From the NCBI GenBank assembly GCA_045128915.1, contig JBGVIT010000029.1:1-46937 (forward strand): a DNA stretch of 46,937 nt, given 5' to 3'. The position numbers and the translations under genes were made by a program. The notes beneath the pieces were generated by a model. It had not been told where the DNA came from. It saw nothing but the letters and a program-made list of their open reading frames with translations, and did not search any database. This document shows, piece by piece, positions 36,614-45,311 of this stretch. This DNA comes from RGIG9115 sp045128915. GTDB lineage: Bacteria; Bacillota; Clostridia; UBA1381. The number at the start of each line of letters is the position of its first letter. The first letter of the stretch is position 1.

Positions 36614-37444
36614 ATGGAAATTAGAAATGCAGCAAACCCAAAGGACGTAAAAAATTATGATACAGACAGATTAAGAGAAGAGTTCCACATTTCAAAATTG
36701 TTCACACAGGATAATATCAGAATGGTATATAGCCATATCGACAGAATTATCACTGCAGGTCTTATGCCTGTATATCAGGAACTAAGATTAGAGGGCGGAA
36801 AAGAGCTTGCAAGTGATTATTTCTTAGAAAGACGTGAAATGGGTTGTATTAACGTAGGTGGTAAAGGTATTGTTACTATTGACGGTACAGAATACGAAAT
36901 GAACCCAAGAGACGGTATATATATCGGTATGGGTAATAAGGAAATTAGCTTTAAAAGTGCCAGTGTAGAAGAGCCTGCAAAGTTCTATGTTTCATCATGC
37001 CCTGCACATGCTTCATATCCAATCGTTAAGATTGATATAACAAAGGCTAAAAAAGTACCTTGCGGAAGTGTAGAAGAATGTAACAAGAGAGTTATAAATC
37101 AGTACATACATCCTGAGGTTATTAAGTCTTGTCAACTTGCAATGGGACTTACTCAACTTGAAGTTGGCTCAAACTGGAATACAATGCCATCACACACTCA
37201 CGATAGACGTATGGAAGTATATATGTATCTTGATATGGACGAAAATGATGCAGTATTCCATATGATGGGTGAGCCTGACGAAACAAGACATATCATTATG
37301 CATAACGAAGAAGCAGTTATATCACCAAGCTGGTCAATCCATTCGGGCGTTGGTACAAAGAATTACTCATTCATCTGGGCAATGTGTGGTGAAAATCAGG
37401 AGTTTACTGATATGGACTTTATAGAAACAAGAGATTTAAGATAA
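36614..37444 (+). CDS. kduI: KduI, 5-keto-4-deoxyuronate isomerase
   Basis: 276 residues from ATG 36614, with AAGGAGG (36597-36603) 10 bases upstream; an in-frame ATG at 36584 lies inside the previous gene and lacks a site. Isomerises 4-deoxy-L-threo-5-hexosulose uronate, the product of GH105 and other unsaturated-uronate hydrolases, to 2,5-diketo-3-deoxygluconate (EC 5.3.1.17). The cupin zinc ligands are all present: H194 and H196 in PSHTHDRRM, E201 and H243 (SIHSGVG). Length matches the E. coli enzyme. KduD follows two genes later. Confidence 0.96.
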   Translation: MEIRNAANPKDVKNYDTDRLREEFHISKLFTQDNIRMVYSHIDRIITAGLMPVYQELRLEGGKELASDYFLERREMGCINVGGKGIVTIDGTEYEMNPRDGIYIGMGNKEISFKSASVEEPAKFYVSSCPAHASYPIVKIDITKAKKVPCGSVEECNKRVINQYIHPEVIKSCQLAMGLTQLEVGSNWNTMPSHTHDRRMEVYMYLDMDENDAVFHMMGEPDETRHIIMHNEEAVISPSWSIHSGVGTKNYSFIWAMCGENQEFTDMDFIETRDLR

Positions 37445-37457
37445 GGGGTGTTTATTT

Positions 37458-37814
37458 GTGTACGGAAAAACTTCTTGGATAATTGCCGATGGATTTATGA
37501 GTGACACTAAAATAGAAAATTATGTAAGTCACGAAGCCGTTTGCGTATTAAATTTATCGGAAAGTGTAGCGAATATTAAATTAAGTGTATATTTTGAAGA
37601 CAGAGAACCATTGACGGACTTCTTTGCAACGTGTGAAAGAAACAGGACAAACCATATTAGACTGGATAAAATAGAAAATAATAAAGGGGAGAAAATTCCC
37701 AAAGAAGTGCCATATGCATTGTTTGTTGAGAGTAATGTTCCAATAATATGTCAGCATAGCAGGATGGATGTTTCGGATCCAAATATAACACTGATGACTA
37801 CTGTGGCGTATTAA
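37458..37814 (+). CDS. ASRT-family small protein (sensory rhodopsin transducer homolog)
   Basis: 118 residues from GTG 37458, with AAGGGGTG 8 bases upstream. The sequence fits the ASRT family closely: SWIIADGFM, SHEAVCVLNLSESVANIKLS, YFEDREPL, RTNHIRLDK, VPYALFVESNVPIICQHSRM, and the end MTTVAY. ASRT was found as the soluble partner of Anabaena sensory rhodopsin, but homologs occur widely in bacteria without rhodopsins and have been proposed as small-molecule-binding domains linked to carbohydrate metabolism. Here it sits between kduI and kduD, 13 bases after one and 30 before the other, so it is probably co-expressed. A sugar-acid sensor or accessory role is inference. Confidence 0.85.
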   Translation: MYGKTSWIIADGFMSDTKIENYVSHEAVCVLNLSESVANIKLSVYFEDREPLTDFFATCERNRTNHIRLDKIENNKGEKIPKEVPYALFVESNVPIICQHSRMDVSDPNITLMTTVAY

Positions 37815-37844
37815 TAATAGAATAGAAAGGGTTTTGTGTAAGAT

Positions 37845-38633
37845 ATGTTTAATTTAACAGGAAAAGTAGCACTTGTAACAGGTGCATCATATGGTATTGG
37901 TTATGCTATTGCAAAAGGACTTGCAGATGCAGGTGCTAAAATAGTATTTAATGACATTAATCAAGAATTTCTTAATAAAGGACTTGAAAACTACAAAGCA
38001 GACGGAATCGATGCAAAAGGTTATGTTTGTGATGTAACTGATGAAGCGTCAGTTAATGCAATGGTAAAGGATATTGAAGAAACAGTTGGTGTTATAGATA
38101 TTCTTGTAAACAATGCAGGCATCATCAAGAGAATACCAATGCACGAAATGAGTGCAGCAGAATTCAGACAAGTTATTGATGTTGACCTTAATGCACCGTT
38201 TATTTGCTCAAAAGCAGTTATCCCATCAATGATTAAAAAGGGCGGCGGTAAGATAATAAACATCTGTTCAATGATGTCGGAGCTTGGCAGAGAAACAGTT
38301 TCAGCATATGCTGCTGCAAAGGGCGGACTTAAAATGCTTACAAGAAATATCTGCTCCGAATATGGCGAATACAATATTCAATGTAATGGTATCGGTCCCG
38401 GCTATATCGCAACACCACAGACTGCACCATTAAGAGAAGTTCAGCCTGATGGTTCAAAGCATCCGTTCGATACATTTATCTGTGCAAAAACACCGGCAGG
38501 TAGATGGCTTAACCCTGAAGAATTGGTTGGGCCTGCAGTATTCTTAGCGTCAAGTGCTTCTGATGCAGTTAATGGTCATATTCTTTATGTTGATGGCGGA
38601 ATTTTAGCATACATTGGTAAACAACCCAAATAA
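37845..38633 (+). CDS. kduD: KduD-type short-chain dehydrogenase (2-dehydro-3-deoxygluconate 5-dehydrogenase)
   Basis: 262 residues; AAAGG precedes ATG 37845. Rossmann motif TGASYGIG near the N-terminus, NNAG in the middle, and catalytic Ser, Tyr and Lys in ICSMMS and SAYAAAKGG. The C-terminus HILYVDGGILAYIGKQP is shared by gluconate 5-dehydrogenase-like enzymes. In this operon it should reduce 2,5-diketo-3-deoxygluconate made by KduI to 2-keto-3-deoxygluconate (KDG). Gluconate 5-dehydrogenase is the alternative name by sequence; context favours KduD. Confidence 0.9.
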   Translation: MFNLTGKVALVTGASYGIGYAIAKGLADAGAKIVFNDINQEFLNKGLENYKADGIDAKGYVCDVTDEASVNAMVKDIEETVGVIDILVNNAGIIKRIPMHEMSAAEFRQVIDVDLNAPFICSKAVIPSMIKKGGGKIINICSMMSELGRETVSAYAAAKGGLKMLTRNICSEYGEYNIQCNGIGPGYIATPQTAPLREVQPDGSKHPFDTFICAKTPAGRWLNPEELVGPAVFLASSASDAVNGHILYVDGGILAYIGKQPK

Positions 38634-38663
38634 TAATTATTCTATCTTAGGGAGGAAGATAAT

Positions 38664-39464
38664 ATGAGTAGTGTTACAAAACTATGCGAAGAGTTGTTTG
38701 AGCCAATTAAGATTTTTGGGAATTTATATTTTGTTGGAACAAAACCTGCATCTGTTCATGTTATTGATACAGGTGATGGACTAATAATGCTTGATACTGG
38801 ATATCAGCACTCTTTGTATATAGTTATAGATAACATGTACAGAATGGGACTTAGTCCACATGATGTTAAGTATATTTTTCTTACGCACGGTCATATAGAC
38901 CATTTCGGTGCAGCAAAAACTTTAAAGGAACTTACCGGCGCTAAAATTGTACTTGGTAAAGAGGATAAAGACTATGCTAACGGGAAGCTTGATTTATCTT
39001 ATGCTAAAGAGCTTGATATGGAGTTTAACGAAACTTTTGAACCTGATATACTCTTATCTGATGGAGACGAAATTAGTTTGGGTAATACAACGGTGCACGC
39101 TGTTGCAACTCCCGGGCATACTCCTGGAGCAATGTCATACTTTTTTGATGTAAGTGATGGAAAAGATACATATCGTGCAGGTCTCCATGGTGGTATGGGA
39201 ATAAATACCCTTTGCAAAGAATTTCTTGATAAGTATAGCCTTCCGTACTCGTTAAGAGATGATTTTGTGAAGTCAATGCTAAGGCTTAATGAGGAAAAAG
39301 TTGATATATTTCTGGGAAATCATATGCAGCATAACAACACTGAAGAAAAAGCAGATGAAGTTAAAAACGGAGATGTTTATGCATTTGTTAATCCCGATGA
39401 ATGGAACAAATATAATATATGGTGTATCGAGAATCTAAATAATATGATTAAGGAGGAATTATAA
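38664..39464 (+). CDS. MBL-fold metallo-hydrolase
   Basis: 266 residues; GGAGG precedes ATG 38664. Zinc-binding signature THGHIDH, later GHTPGAMSYFF, and a third histidine in LGNHMQHN. The family covers lactonases, thioesterases and other hydrolases. No signal peptide. Located between KduD and an aldolase, it could open a sugar-acid lactone or destroy a toxic side product, but neither is shown. It is 30 bases after kduD and 1 base before the next gene, so firmly within the operon. Confidence 0.8.
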   Translation: MSSVTKLCEELFEPIKIFGNLYFVGTKPASVHVIDTGDGLIMLDTGYQHSLYIVIDNMYRMGLSPHDVKYIFLTHGHIDHFGAAKTLKELTGAKIVLGKEDKDYANGKLDLSYAKELDMEFNETFEPDILLSDGDEISLGNTTVHAVATPGHTPGAMSYFFDVSDGKDTYRAGLHGGMGINTLCKEFLDKYSLPYSLRDDFVKSMLRLNEEKVDIFLGNHMQHNNTEEKADEVKNGDVYAFVNPDEWNKYNIWCIENLNNMIKEEL

Positions 39465-39465
39465 A

Positions 39466-40230
39466 ATGAATAAATATGAAAGATTAGCAAAAAAACTAAA
39501 AAACAGAGAGAAAGTTATAGGAACAACGATGATAATATTTAAGAATCCTATAATTTTAGAAGCAATGAATTGTGATGAATTGGATTATGTGCTTTTTGAT
39601 GCTGAACATGGAGTGTTTGATACTCAAAATGTTGTCGAGCTTTTGCAAGTATGTCGTCTTATGGGATTGCCTGCCTTTGTACGTGCACAAGACAGCGAAT
39701 ATCACTTAATTGCAAAAGCAATTGATATGGGAGCTGATGGTGTAATGATTCCGAGGACTGAAAGCTTGGAACAACTTAAAACAGCGGTTGATGCATTGCT
39801 TTTCTATCCTGAAGGAAGAAAAGGATGTGGTGGACACGGTCAGTTCAGACCCGGTGAGGCATACGGAGATTTTGGCAAAACACGATTCTTAATGCCGCAG
39901 ATTGAATCGCCAAAGGGTATTGAAATGCTTCCGAAGATGCTCGAACAATACGGTGAGTACATAAGCGCAGTTATGATTGGACCATATGACCTTTCCGTAA
40001 TGGTCGGAACGCCAAAAGATATAAAGAGTCCTATTATGATTGAGTCAATTCAGAAAATATTCGATATATCCAATTCCTACGGAAAATCCTGTGGTATTTT
40101 TTGCGATGACGAAGTGCTTGCACAAAAATACCGTGATATGGGGTGTAATGTGCTATGGACGGCAAGTGATAAGGACTTCTATATGAGAGGCTACAATACG
40201 GAAATGGAAGTTCTGAAAAGTATAAAATAG
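39466..40230 (+). CDS. HpcH/HpaI-family class II aldolase
   Basis: 254 residues; AAGGAGG precedes ATG 39466. Family motifs: DAEHGVFD (metal and catalytic region), MIPRTES, PQIESPKGIEM and MIGPYDLS. Members cleave 2-keto-3-deoxy acids to pyruvate plus an aldehyde; close types are 2-keto-3-deoxy-L-rhamnonate aldolase and 5-keto-4-deoxy-glucarate aldolase (GarL). In this locus either substrate makes sense: the first would handle rhamnose by the non-phosphorylated route, the second oxidised galacturonate. Sequence alone does not decide. Confidence 0.85.
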   Translation: MNKYERLAKKLKNREKVIGTTMIIFKNPIILEAMNCDELDYVLFDAEHGVFDTQNVVELLQVCRLMGLPAFVRAQDSEYHLIAKAIDMGADGVMIPRTESLEQLKTAVDALLFYPEGRKGCGGHGQFRPGEAYGDFGKTRFLMPQIESPKGIEMLPKMLEQYGEYISAVMIGPYDLSVMVGTPKDIKSPIMIESIQKIFDISNSYGKSCGIFCDDEVLAQKYRDMGCNVLWTASDKDFYMRGYNTEMEVLKSIK

Positions 40231-40257
40231 TTTTTAACTTTTTTATAAACTTATACA

Positions 40258-40279
40258 CCTTACTTCGCTCATGGTAAGG
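40258..40279. repeat. Small hairpin between aldolase and isomerase genes
   Basis: CCTTAC (40258-40263) pairs with GTAAGG (40274-40279) around a 10-base loop, in the 91-base gap. It is followed by a run of A, so it could be a weak terminator for minus-strand transcription or an RNA-processing site. No promoter is evident. Confidence 0.3.
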
Positions 40280-40321
40280 AAAAAAACAACTATATTTTAT
40301 GAGCAGAAAGGATTTTTAATT

Positions 40322-41353
40322 ATGTCAAAATTTAAGTTTTCAGTAGGTCCGTGGAATGTACACTCTGGTGCAGATGCCTACGGCCCGGCAACAAGAGAGG
40401 AAATCCCTTTTGAGGAGAAAATCAAAACATTCAAGGAGATGGGCTTTGATGCTATCCAGTTCCATGATGATGATGCGGTTCCGAACATGAACGATCTTAC
40501 AGAGGCTGAAATTATTGAAGAAGCTAAAAAGGTTAAGGCACTTCTTGATAAATACGGCTTGGTTGCAGAATTCGTTGCACCCAGACTTTGGATGGATCCC
40601 AGAACAACAGACGGCGGTTTCTGTTCAAACAGCGATTCGGACAGGGAGTTTGCCCTTTGGAGAGCATATCGTTCAATTGACATCGCAAACGCACTGGGTT
40701 GCGATAAGATTGTTCTCTGGCTTGCTCGTGAGGGTACTCTTTGCTATGAGAGCAAGAGCCCAGTCGAGGCTACAAAGAAGCTGATTGATGCAATCAACAA
40801 GATGTTGGAATATGATAAGAATATTAAGATTCTTATCGAGACAAAGCCAAACGAGCCTATCGACAGAAGTGTTTGCCCAACAATGGGACACTGTATGGCA
40901 GTTTCTGCTGCGACAATAGACCCTAGCCGTGTTGGTGGTTTGCTTGAGTCTGCTCACGCAATGCTTGCAGGTCTTGACCCGGCAAGTGAAATTGGTTTTG
41001 CAATGGCTATGGGTAAACTATGGGGCGTTCACCTCAACGACCAGAATGGTATGAAGTTTGACCAGGACAAGAGTTTCGGTGTTGAAAATCTTCGTACAGC
41101 TTTCAACCAGGTTAAGGTTCTTGTTGAAAACAACTTTGGTGCAAACGGCGAGTATGTTGGTCTTGATGTTAAGGCTATGCGTACACAGAGCCTTGAGAAG
41201 TCATATGCTCACCTTGCAAACAGCCTGAAGATATTCAAGGAACTTGAGAAAAAGGCAGAAAAGTTTGACTATGAGTTTCAGAAGAAATGCGTTGCAGAGA
41301 GAGATTATGAAGCTCTTGAGATGTATGTAATGGAACTGCTTATGGGTCTGTAA
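40322..41353 (+). CDS. Xylose-isomerase-family enzyme (XylA-like)
   Basis: 343 residues from ATG 40322 (AAAGGA about 10 bases upstream); a longer frame from 40271 lacks a site. Class I xylose isomerase signatures are intact: H48 and D51 in FHDDD, E173 and K175 in ETKPNEP, a Glu/His pair in GLLESAHAMLAGL, aspartates in HLNDQNGMKFDQDKSFG, and the last in YVGLDVKAM. The enzyme would isomerise an aldose to a ketose in the cytoplasm; xylose from xylogalacturonan is one option, but neighbouring genes suggest another pectic sugar is possible. It uses noticeably more G/C-ending codons than its neighbours, which may mean high expression or separate origin. Confidence 0.8.
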   Translation: MSKFKFSVGPWNVHSGADAYGPATREEIPFEEKIKTFKEMGFDAIQFHDDDAVPNMNDLTEAEIIEEAKKVKALLDKYGLVAEFVAPRLWMDPRTTDGGFCSNSDSDREFALWRAYRSIDIANALGCDKIVLWLAREGTLCYESKSPVEATKKLIDAINKMLEYDKNIKILIETKPNEPIDRSVCPTMGHCMAVSAATIDPSRVGGLLESAHAMLAGLDPASEIGFAMAMGKLWGVHLNDQNGMKFDQDKSFGVENLRTAFNQVKVLVENNFGANGEYVGLDVKAMRTQSLEKSYAHLANSLKIFKELEKKAEKFDYEFQKKCVAERDYEALEMYVMELLMGL

Positions 41354-41390
41354 ATTAAAATAAGTCAGTTTTCTGAAAGGAGTTTTTGCA

Positions 41391-42440
41391 ATGGATAAAG
41401 TACGCTTTGGTGTAATTGGCGCAGGCGGAATAGCAGAAAGAAGAACTATACCTGGAATGCTGCTTGCGAAAAACGCAACTCTTACAGCTGTAATGGATGT
41501 AAAGGATGGTGTTGCCGAAAAAATAGCAAAAAAATATGATTGTAAATATTTCTGCGACAATACAGAGGAACTTGTAAAAAATCCGGAGGTGGATGCGGTA
41601 TATATTGCATCTCCGGTAGTTTTTCACGCAGAGGCTGCAAGACTTGCGGCAGATTACGGCAAACACATATTGATAGAAAAACCGATTGCCTTTACAAGTG
41701 AAGAGGGTAGAGAGCTGGTAGAATATTGCGAAAAAAAGGGTGTTAAAATTGCTGCAGGCTTTATGATGAGATTTGCATCCCATGTACAGAATATGAAAAA
41801 TGCTGTTGCTGAGGGCAAAATCGGTAAAGTTGTTTCAGGATATTCACAGTTCACTCTTTGGTTGCCCAAAGAGGAAGGAAACTGGAGACAGGAAAAAGCA
41901 AAAGCCGGTGGTGGTTGTCTTATGGATATGGGCGTGCACTGCATTGACCTTCTTGAGTATATAACAGGTTCTCGTGTAACACACGTAGCAGGAATGAATG
42001 AAACTATTTCATTCGATTATGATGTTGAAGATACATCAACAGTTCTGCTCCGTATGGAGGGCGGTGCTCAATGTGTTGTACAGACTAATTTTAACATCCC
42101 TGATGAAGCGTCTAAATGGAGACTAGAGCTTTTTGGAATGAAGGGAAGACTGCTTGGTGATACCATTATCGGTCAAAACGATGGTGGAAAGCTGAACGCA
42201 GTTTTTATAGAAAAGAATTTAGCTTATAATGCAACACAAAATCATTGTGATGACACAGGTGTCTATCTTGATGCAGAATATGGAAATATGTATACCAGGG
42301 AAATAGAGAGTTTTTGCGATTCTCTTATAAATAACAAGCCTCTTGAAGTGCCTGCATCCGACGCAGTTCATGTGCAGGAAATAATTGAAAAAGCATATAG
42401 AAGCACCAAAGAAAATCGCATATTTGAGATATTGAATTAA
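41391..42440 (+). CDS. Gfo/Idh/MocA-family NAD(P)-dependent oxidoreductase
   Basis: 349 residues; AAAGGAG precedes ATG 41391. Rossmann motif GVIGAGGIAERR at the N-terminus, the catalytic-site motif EKPIAF near residue 100, and the C-terminal alpha/beta domain with GGGCLMDMGVHCIDLL. Members oxidise or reduce sugars, inositols and uronates. Its place between the XylA-like enzyme and the hydroxyacid dehydrogenase puts it in sugar or uronate conversion; the substrate is unknown. Confidence 0.88.
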   Translation: MDKVRFGVIGAGGIAERRTIPGMLLAKNATLTAVMDVKDGVAEKIAKKYDCKYFCDNTEELVKNPEVDAVYIASPVVFHAEAARLAADYGKHILIEKPIAFTSEEGRELVEYCEKKGVKIAAGFMMRFASHVQNMKNAVAEGKIGKVVSGYSQFTLWLPKEEGNWRQEKAKAGGGCLMDMGVHCIDLLEYITGSRVTHVAGMNETISFDYDVEDTSTVLLRMEGGAQCVVQTNFNIPDEASKWRLELFGMKGRLLGDTIIGQNDGGKLNAVFIEKNLAYNATQNHCDDTGVYLDAEYGNMYTREIESFCDSLINNKPLEVPASDAVHVQEIIEKAYRSTKENRIFEILN

Positions 42441-42483
42441 AGGATGTTTCAAAAGCATTAAATAAGAGAAGAGGAAAAGAAAA

Positions 42484-43449
42484 ATGAAAATAGTAATACT
42501 TGATCATCCAAGAGAAAATCCGGGAGAAATAAGTTGGAGTGAATTCGATAAATACGGTGATGTTACAAGATATCCAAGAACTCTCCCTGAACAGGTAGTT
42601 GAGCGTATTGGTGATGCTGATATTGTATTCCTTAATAAAACAGTTGTGACAAAAGAAGATTTGGAAAAATGCCCCAATGTTAAGTTTATTTCTGTTATTG
42701 CAACAGGCTATAACACAGTGGACGTAGAGGGAGCTAAAGAACTTGGCATTCCCGTTTCGAATGTGCCGTCTTACGGAACAGAGGCAATAGGTCAGCATGC
42801 AGTAGCACTGCTTTTGGAGCTTACCAACCATGTCGGATATCACGATGGTGAGGTGAGAAAGGGCAGAAGAAACGATGCAAACGACTGGTGCTTCTGGGAC
42901 TATTCGAGTATAGAGCTTGAAAATAAGACAATGGGTATTATTGGGCTTGGCAGAATAGGACAGGTGATGATGCGTGCGGCACTTGCTTTTGGAATGAAGG
43001 TGCTTGCATTTGACTCATATAAAAATGAGGCACTGGAGAATAAAAACTGCAAGTATGTTGACCTTGACACACTACTTGCTAATTCTGATGTAATTTCATT
43101 GCACTGTCCTCTGTTTCCTGAAACGGAGAATATAATAAGCAAAGCTACAATTGCAAAAATGAAGGATGGAGTTATTATTATAAACAACAGCCGCGGAGCC
43201 CTGATTGTTGAAGAAGACTTGGCAGAGGCGTTGAACAGTGGCAAGGTATATGCAGCGGGTCTTGATGCGGTAAGAAATGAACCGATTGCGATGGACAACC
43301 CTCTATTGTCTGCTAAAAACTGTTATATAACACCACATATAAGTTGGGCTGCAGTTGAATGTAGACAAAGACTTATTGATTACTCTCTTGATAATCTCAA
43401 ATCGTATTTAGATGGTGAGAGTATGAATATTGTAAATGGAGTGAAATGA
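42484..43449 (+). CDS. D-isomer-specific 2-hydroxyacid dehydrogenase (glycerate dehydrogenase-like)
   Basis: 321 residues; AGAGGAAAAG precedes ATG 42484. NAD-binding motif GIIGLGRIGQ, catalytic Arg in NNSRG, Glu in VRNEPI and His in TPHISWA, the full triad of this family. It resembles hydroxypyruvate reductase/glycerate dehydrogenase (HprA). In this operon it could reduce hydroxypyruvate or a keto-acid from the aldolase at 39466. Its TGA overlaps the start region of rhaA, so the two are translationally coupled. Confidence 0.88.
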   Translation: MKIVILDHPRENPGEISWSEFDKYGDVTRYPRTLPEQVVERIGDADIVFLNKTVVTKEDLEKCPNVKFISVIATGYNTVDVEGAKELGIPVSNVPSYGTEAIGQHAVALLLELTNHVGYHDGEVRKGRRNDANDWCFWDYSSIELENKTMGIIGLGRIGQVMMRAALAFGMKVLAFDSYKNEALENKNCKYVDLDTLLANSDVISLHCPLFPETENIISKATIAKMKDGVIIINNSRGALIVEEDLAEALNSGKVYAAGLDAVRNEPIAMDNPLLSAKNCYITPHISWAAVECRQRLIDYSLDNLKSYLDGESMNIVNGVK

Positions 43450-44696
43450 TGAGTAGATATGAAATAGCAAAAGAAATGTATGCTAAAATTGGAGTTAATA
43501 CCAATTTAGCTATTGAAAAATTAAAGACTATCCCTGTGTCTCTTCATTGCTGGCAGGGGGATGATGTTAAAGGCTTTGATACAGATGGCCCTTTAACAGG
43601 CGGCATACAAACTACAGGAAACTATCCGGGAAGAGCCAGAACTCCTGATGAGCTTATGGCAGATATGGACAAGGTTATGTCACTTTGCCCTGGTAAAAAA
43701 AAGCTTAATGTTCATGCTTGTTATGCCGTTTTTGAAGATAGTGAATTTGTCGATAGAGATAAATTAGAGCCTAAGCATTTTCAAAAATGGGTAGATTTTG
43801 CAAAGGAAAGAAATATGGGTATTGACTTTAACCCCACATTCTTTTCACACCCAATGGTAAAAGATGGATTAACACTTTCAAGCCCTTGTGAAGAAACAAG
43901 AAAGTTCTGGATTGAGCACGGAAAGGCCTGCATTAGAATATCGCAGTATTTTGCTGAGCAGACAGGTGTTCCTTGTGTTATGAATATCTGGACAGGTGAC
44001 GGATATAAAGATATTCCTGCTGATAGACTTGGACCAAGAATGAGATATAAGGAATCAATAGAAGAAATTCTTTCTGAGCCGTATGACAGAAATCTTGTTA
44101 AACCTTGCGTAGAATCAAAGGTATTTGGTATTGGGGTAGAATCATTTACATCAGGAAGTGCAGAATTTTCATTAACATTTGCAGCAACTCACGAAGGATG
44201 CTTACCACTAATGGATAATGGACATTATCATCCGACAGAAATGGTTTCTGATAAAATTCCTGCATTGCTTTGCTTCTTCCCTGAAATTGCACTACATATA
44301 ACAAGACCAATTCGTTGGGATAGTGACCATGTTGTTTTATTTGATGATGAAACAAGAGAAATGGCAAAAGAAATAGTAAGGTGTGATGCACTCGACCGAG
44401 TTTATATGGCACTTGACTACTTCGATGCAAGTATAAACAGAGTTTCCGCATGGACACTTGGCTTTAGAAATTGGCAAAAATCACTCTTAAATGCACTTTG
44501 CACCCCAAACGAGTTTCTTACAAAACTTCAAAATAACAACGAACTCACAGAGTTACAGGTTGTTCAGGATGAAATGAAAACTATGCCGTTTGGTGATATT
44601 TGGGATGAATATTGCAGACAATGCGGTGTAAAAGGCGATAGAGAATGGTTTGATGAAGTAAAAAAATATGAGAAAGAAGTTTTAATTAAAAGATAA
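43449..44696 (+). CDS. rhaA: RhaA, L-rhamnose isomerase
   Basis: 415 residues from ATG 43449 (GGAG at 43438-43441, 7 bases upstream); ATG 43446 overlaps the preceding TGA and is only 4 bases from the site. Converts L-rhamnose to L-rhamnulose (EC 5.3.1.14) with Mn/Zn. Characteristic segments: SLHCWQGDDVKGF, LTGGIQTTGNYPGRARTPDE, NVHACYA, GIGVESFTSGSAEF, LMDNGHYHPTE and IRWDSDHVV. Length matches E. coli RhaA. It takes rhamnose from the GH78 and GH106-like enzymes. The kinase and aldolase (RhaB, RhaD) are not in the window. Confidence 0.95.
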   Translation: MSRYEIAKEMYAKIGVNTNLAIEKLKTIPVSLHCWQGDDVKGFDTDGPLTGGIQTTGNYPGRARTPDELMADMDKVMSLCPGKKKLNVHACYAVFEDSEFVDRDKLEPKHFQKWVDFAKERNMGIDFNPTFFSHPMVKDGLTLSSPCEETRKFWIEHGKACIRISQYFAEQTGVPCVMNIWTGDGYKDIPADRLGPRMRYKESIEEILSEPYDRNLVKPCVESKVFGIGVESFTSGSAEFSLTFAATHEGCLPLMDNGHYHPTEMVSDKIPALLCFFPEIALHITRPIRWDSDHVVLFDDETREMAKEIVRCDALDRVYMALDYFDASINRVSAWTLGFRNWQKSLLNALCTPNEFLTKLQNNNELTELQVVQDEMKTMPFGDIWDEYCRQCGVKGDREWFDEVKKYEKEVLIKR

Positions 44697-44756
44697 AATT
44701 TGCAAGTATTGAAAATGCTCAATCAACATAAAAGATTCAGAAAAGAGATGATTTAA

Positions 44757-45311
44757 TTGGATAAGTTTATACCGGTTGTGGTAATAAGAGAACTTGAAGA
44801 AGTAGATGAAATATTACCTGCATTAAAAGCAAACGACATTAACTGTGCGGAAATAACTTTCCGCACAGCATGTGCCACTGAGGCAATTAAGCTTGCAACT
44901 GAAAAGTATCCGGATATGAATATTGGTGCTGGAACTGTAATAAATAGCAAGCAATGCGAAGAAGCAATAGCTGCAGGTGCTAAATTTATTGTTTCACCAG
45001 GCTTATCCGTTGGTGCAGCAAATGTATGCAAGGAGAAGAGCGTACCCTATTATCCGGGTTGTGTTACACCTACCGAAATCATGCAGGCGATCAAGCTTGG
45101 AATTACTACAGTAAAGTTTTTTCCTGCTAATGTATACGGTGGACTTAATGCTCTTAAAGCACTTGCTGCACCATTCCCCCAAATAAAATTTATTCCAACA
45201 GGTGGAGTAGACAGAAGCAACATTGACGAGTTTTTGGCATTTGACAAGGTGGCAGCTATAGGTGGAAGCTTCTTTGTAAAGGAATCACTTGAAAAATTGG
45301 AGGATAAATAA
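44757..45311 (+). CDS. kdgA: KdgA, KDPG/KHG aldolase, with unusual TTG start
   Basis: 184 residues from TTG 44757; family members are usually 205-215, so the N-terminus is short. Schiff-base lysine K120 in TVKFFPA, with GAGTVI, SPGLS, GCVTPTEIMQA and IPTGGVD all in place. Cleaves 2-keto-3-deoxy-6-phosphogluconate to pyruvate and glyceraldehyde-3-phosphate (EC 4.1.2.14), the last step of the Kdu/Kdg route. The start is odd: ATG 44748, ATT, then TAA 44754, all in the same frame, directly precede TTG. AGAG at 44744-44747 is 9 bases from the TTG. Its stop overlaps the kdgK start by one base. Confidence 0.92.
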   Translation: MDKFIPVVVIRELEEVDEILPALKANDINCAEITFRTACATEAIKLATEKYPDMNIGAGTVINSKQCEEAIAAGAKFIVSPGLSVGAANVCKEKSVPYYPGCVTPTEIMQAIKLGITTVKFFPANVYGGLNALKALAAPFPQIKFIPTGGVDRSNIDEFLAFDKVAAIGGSFFVKESLEKLEDK

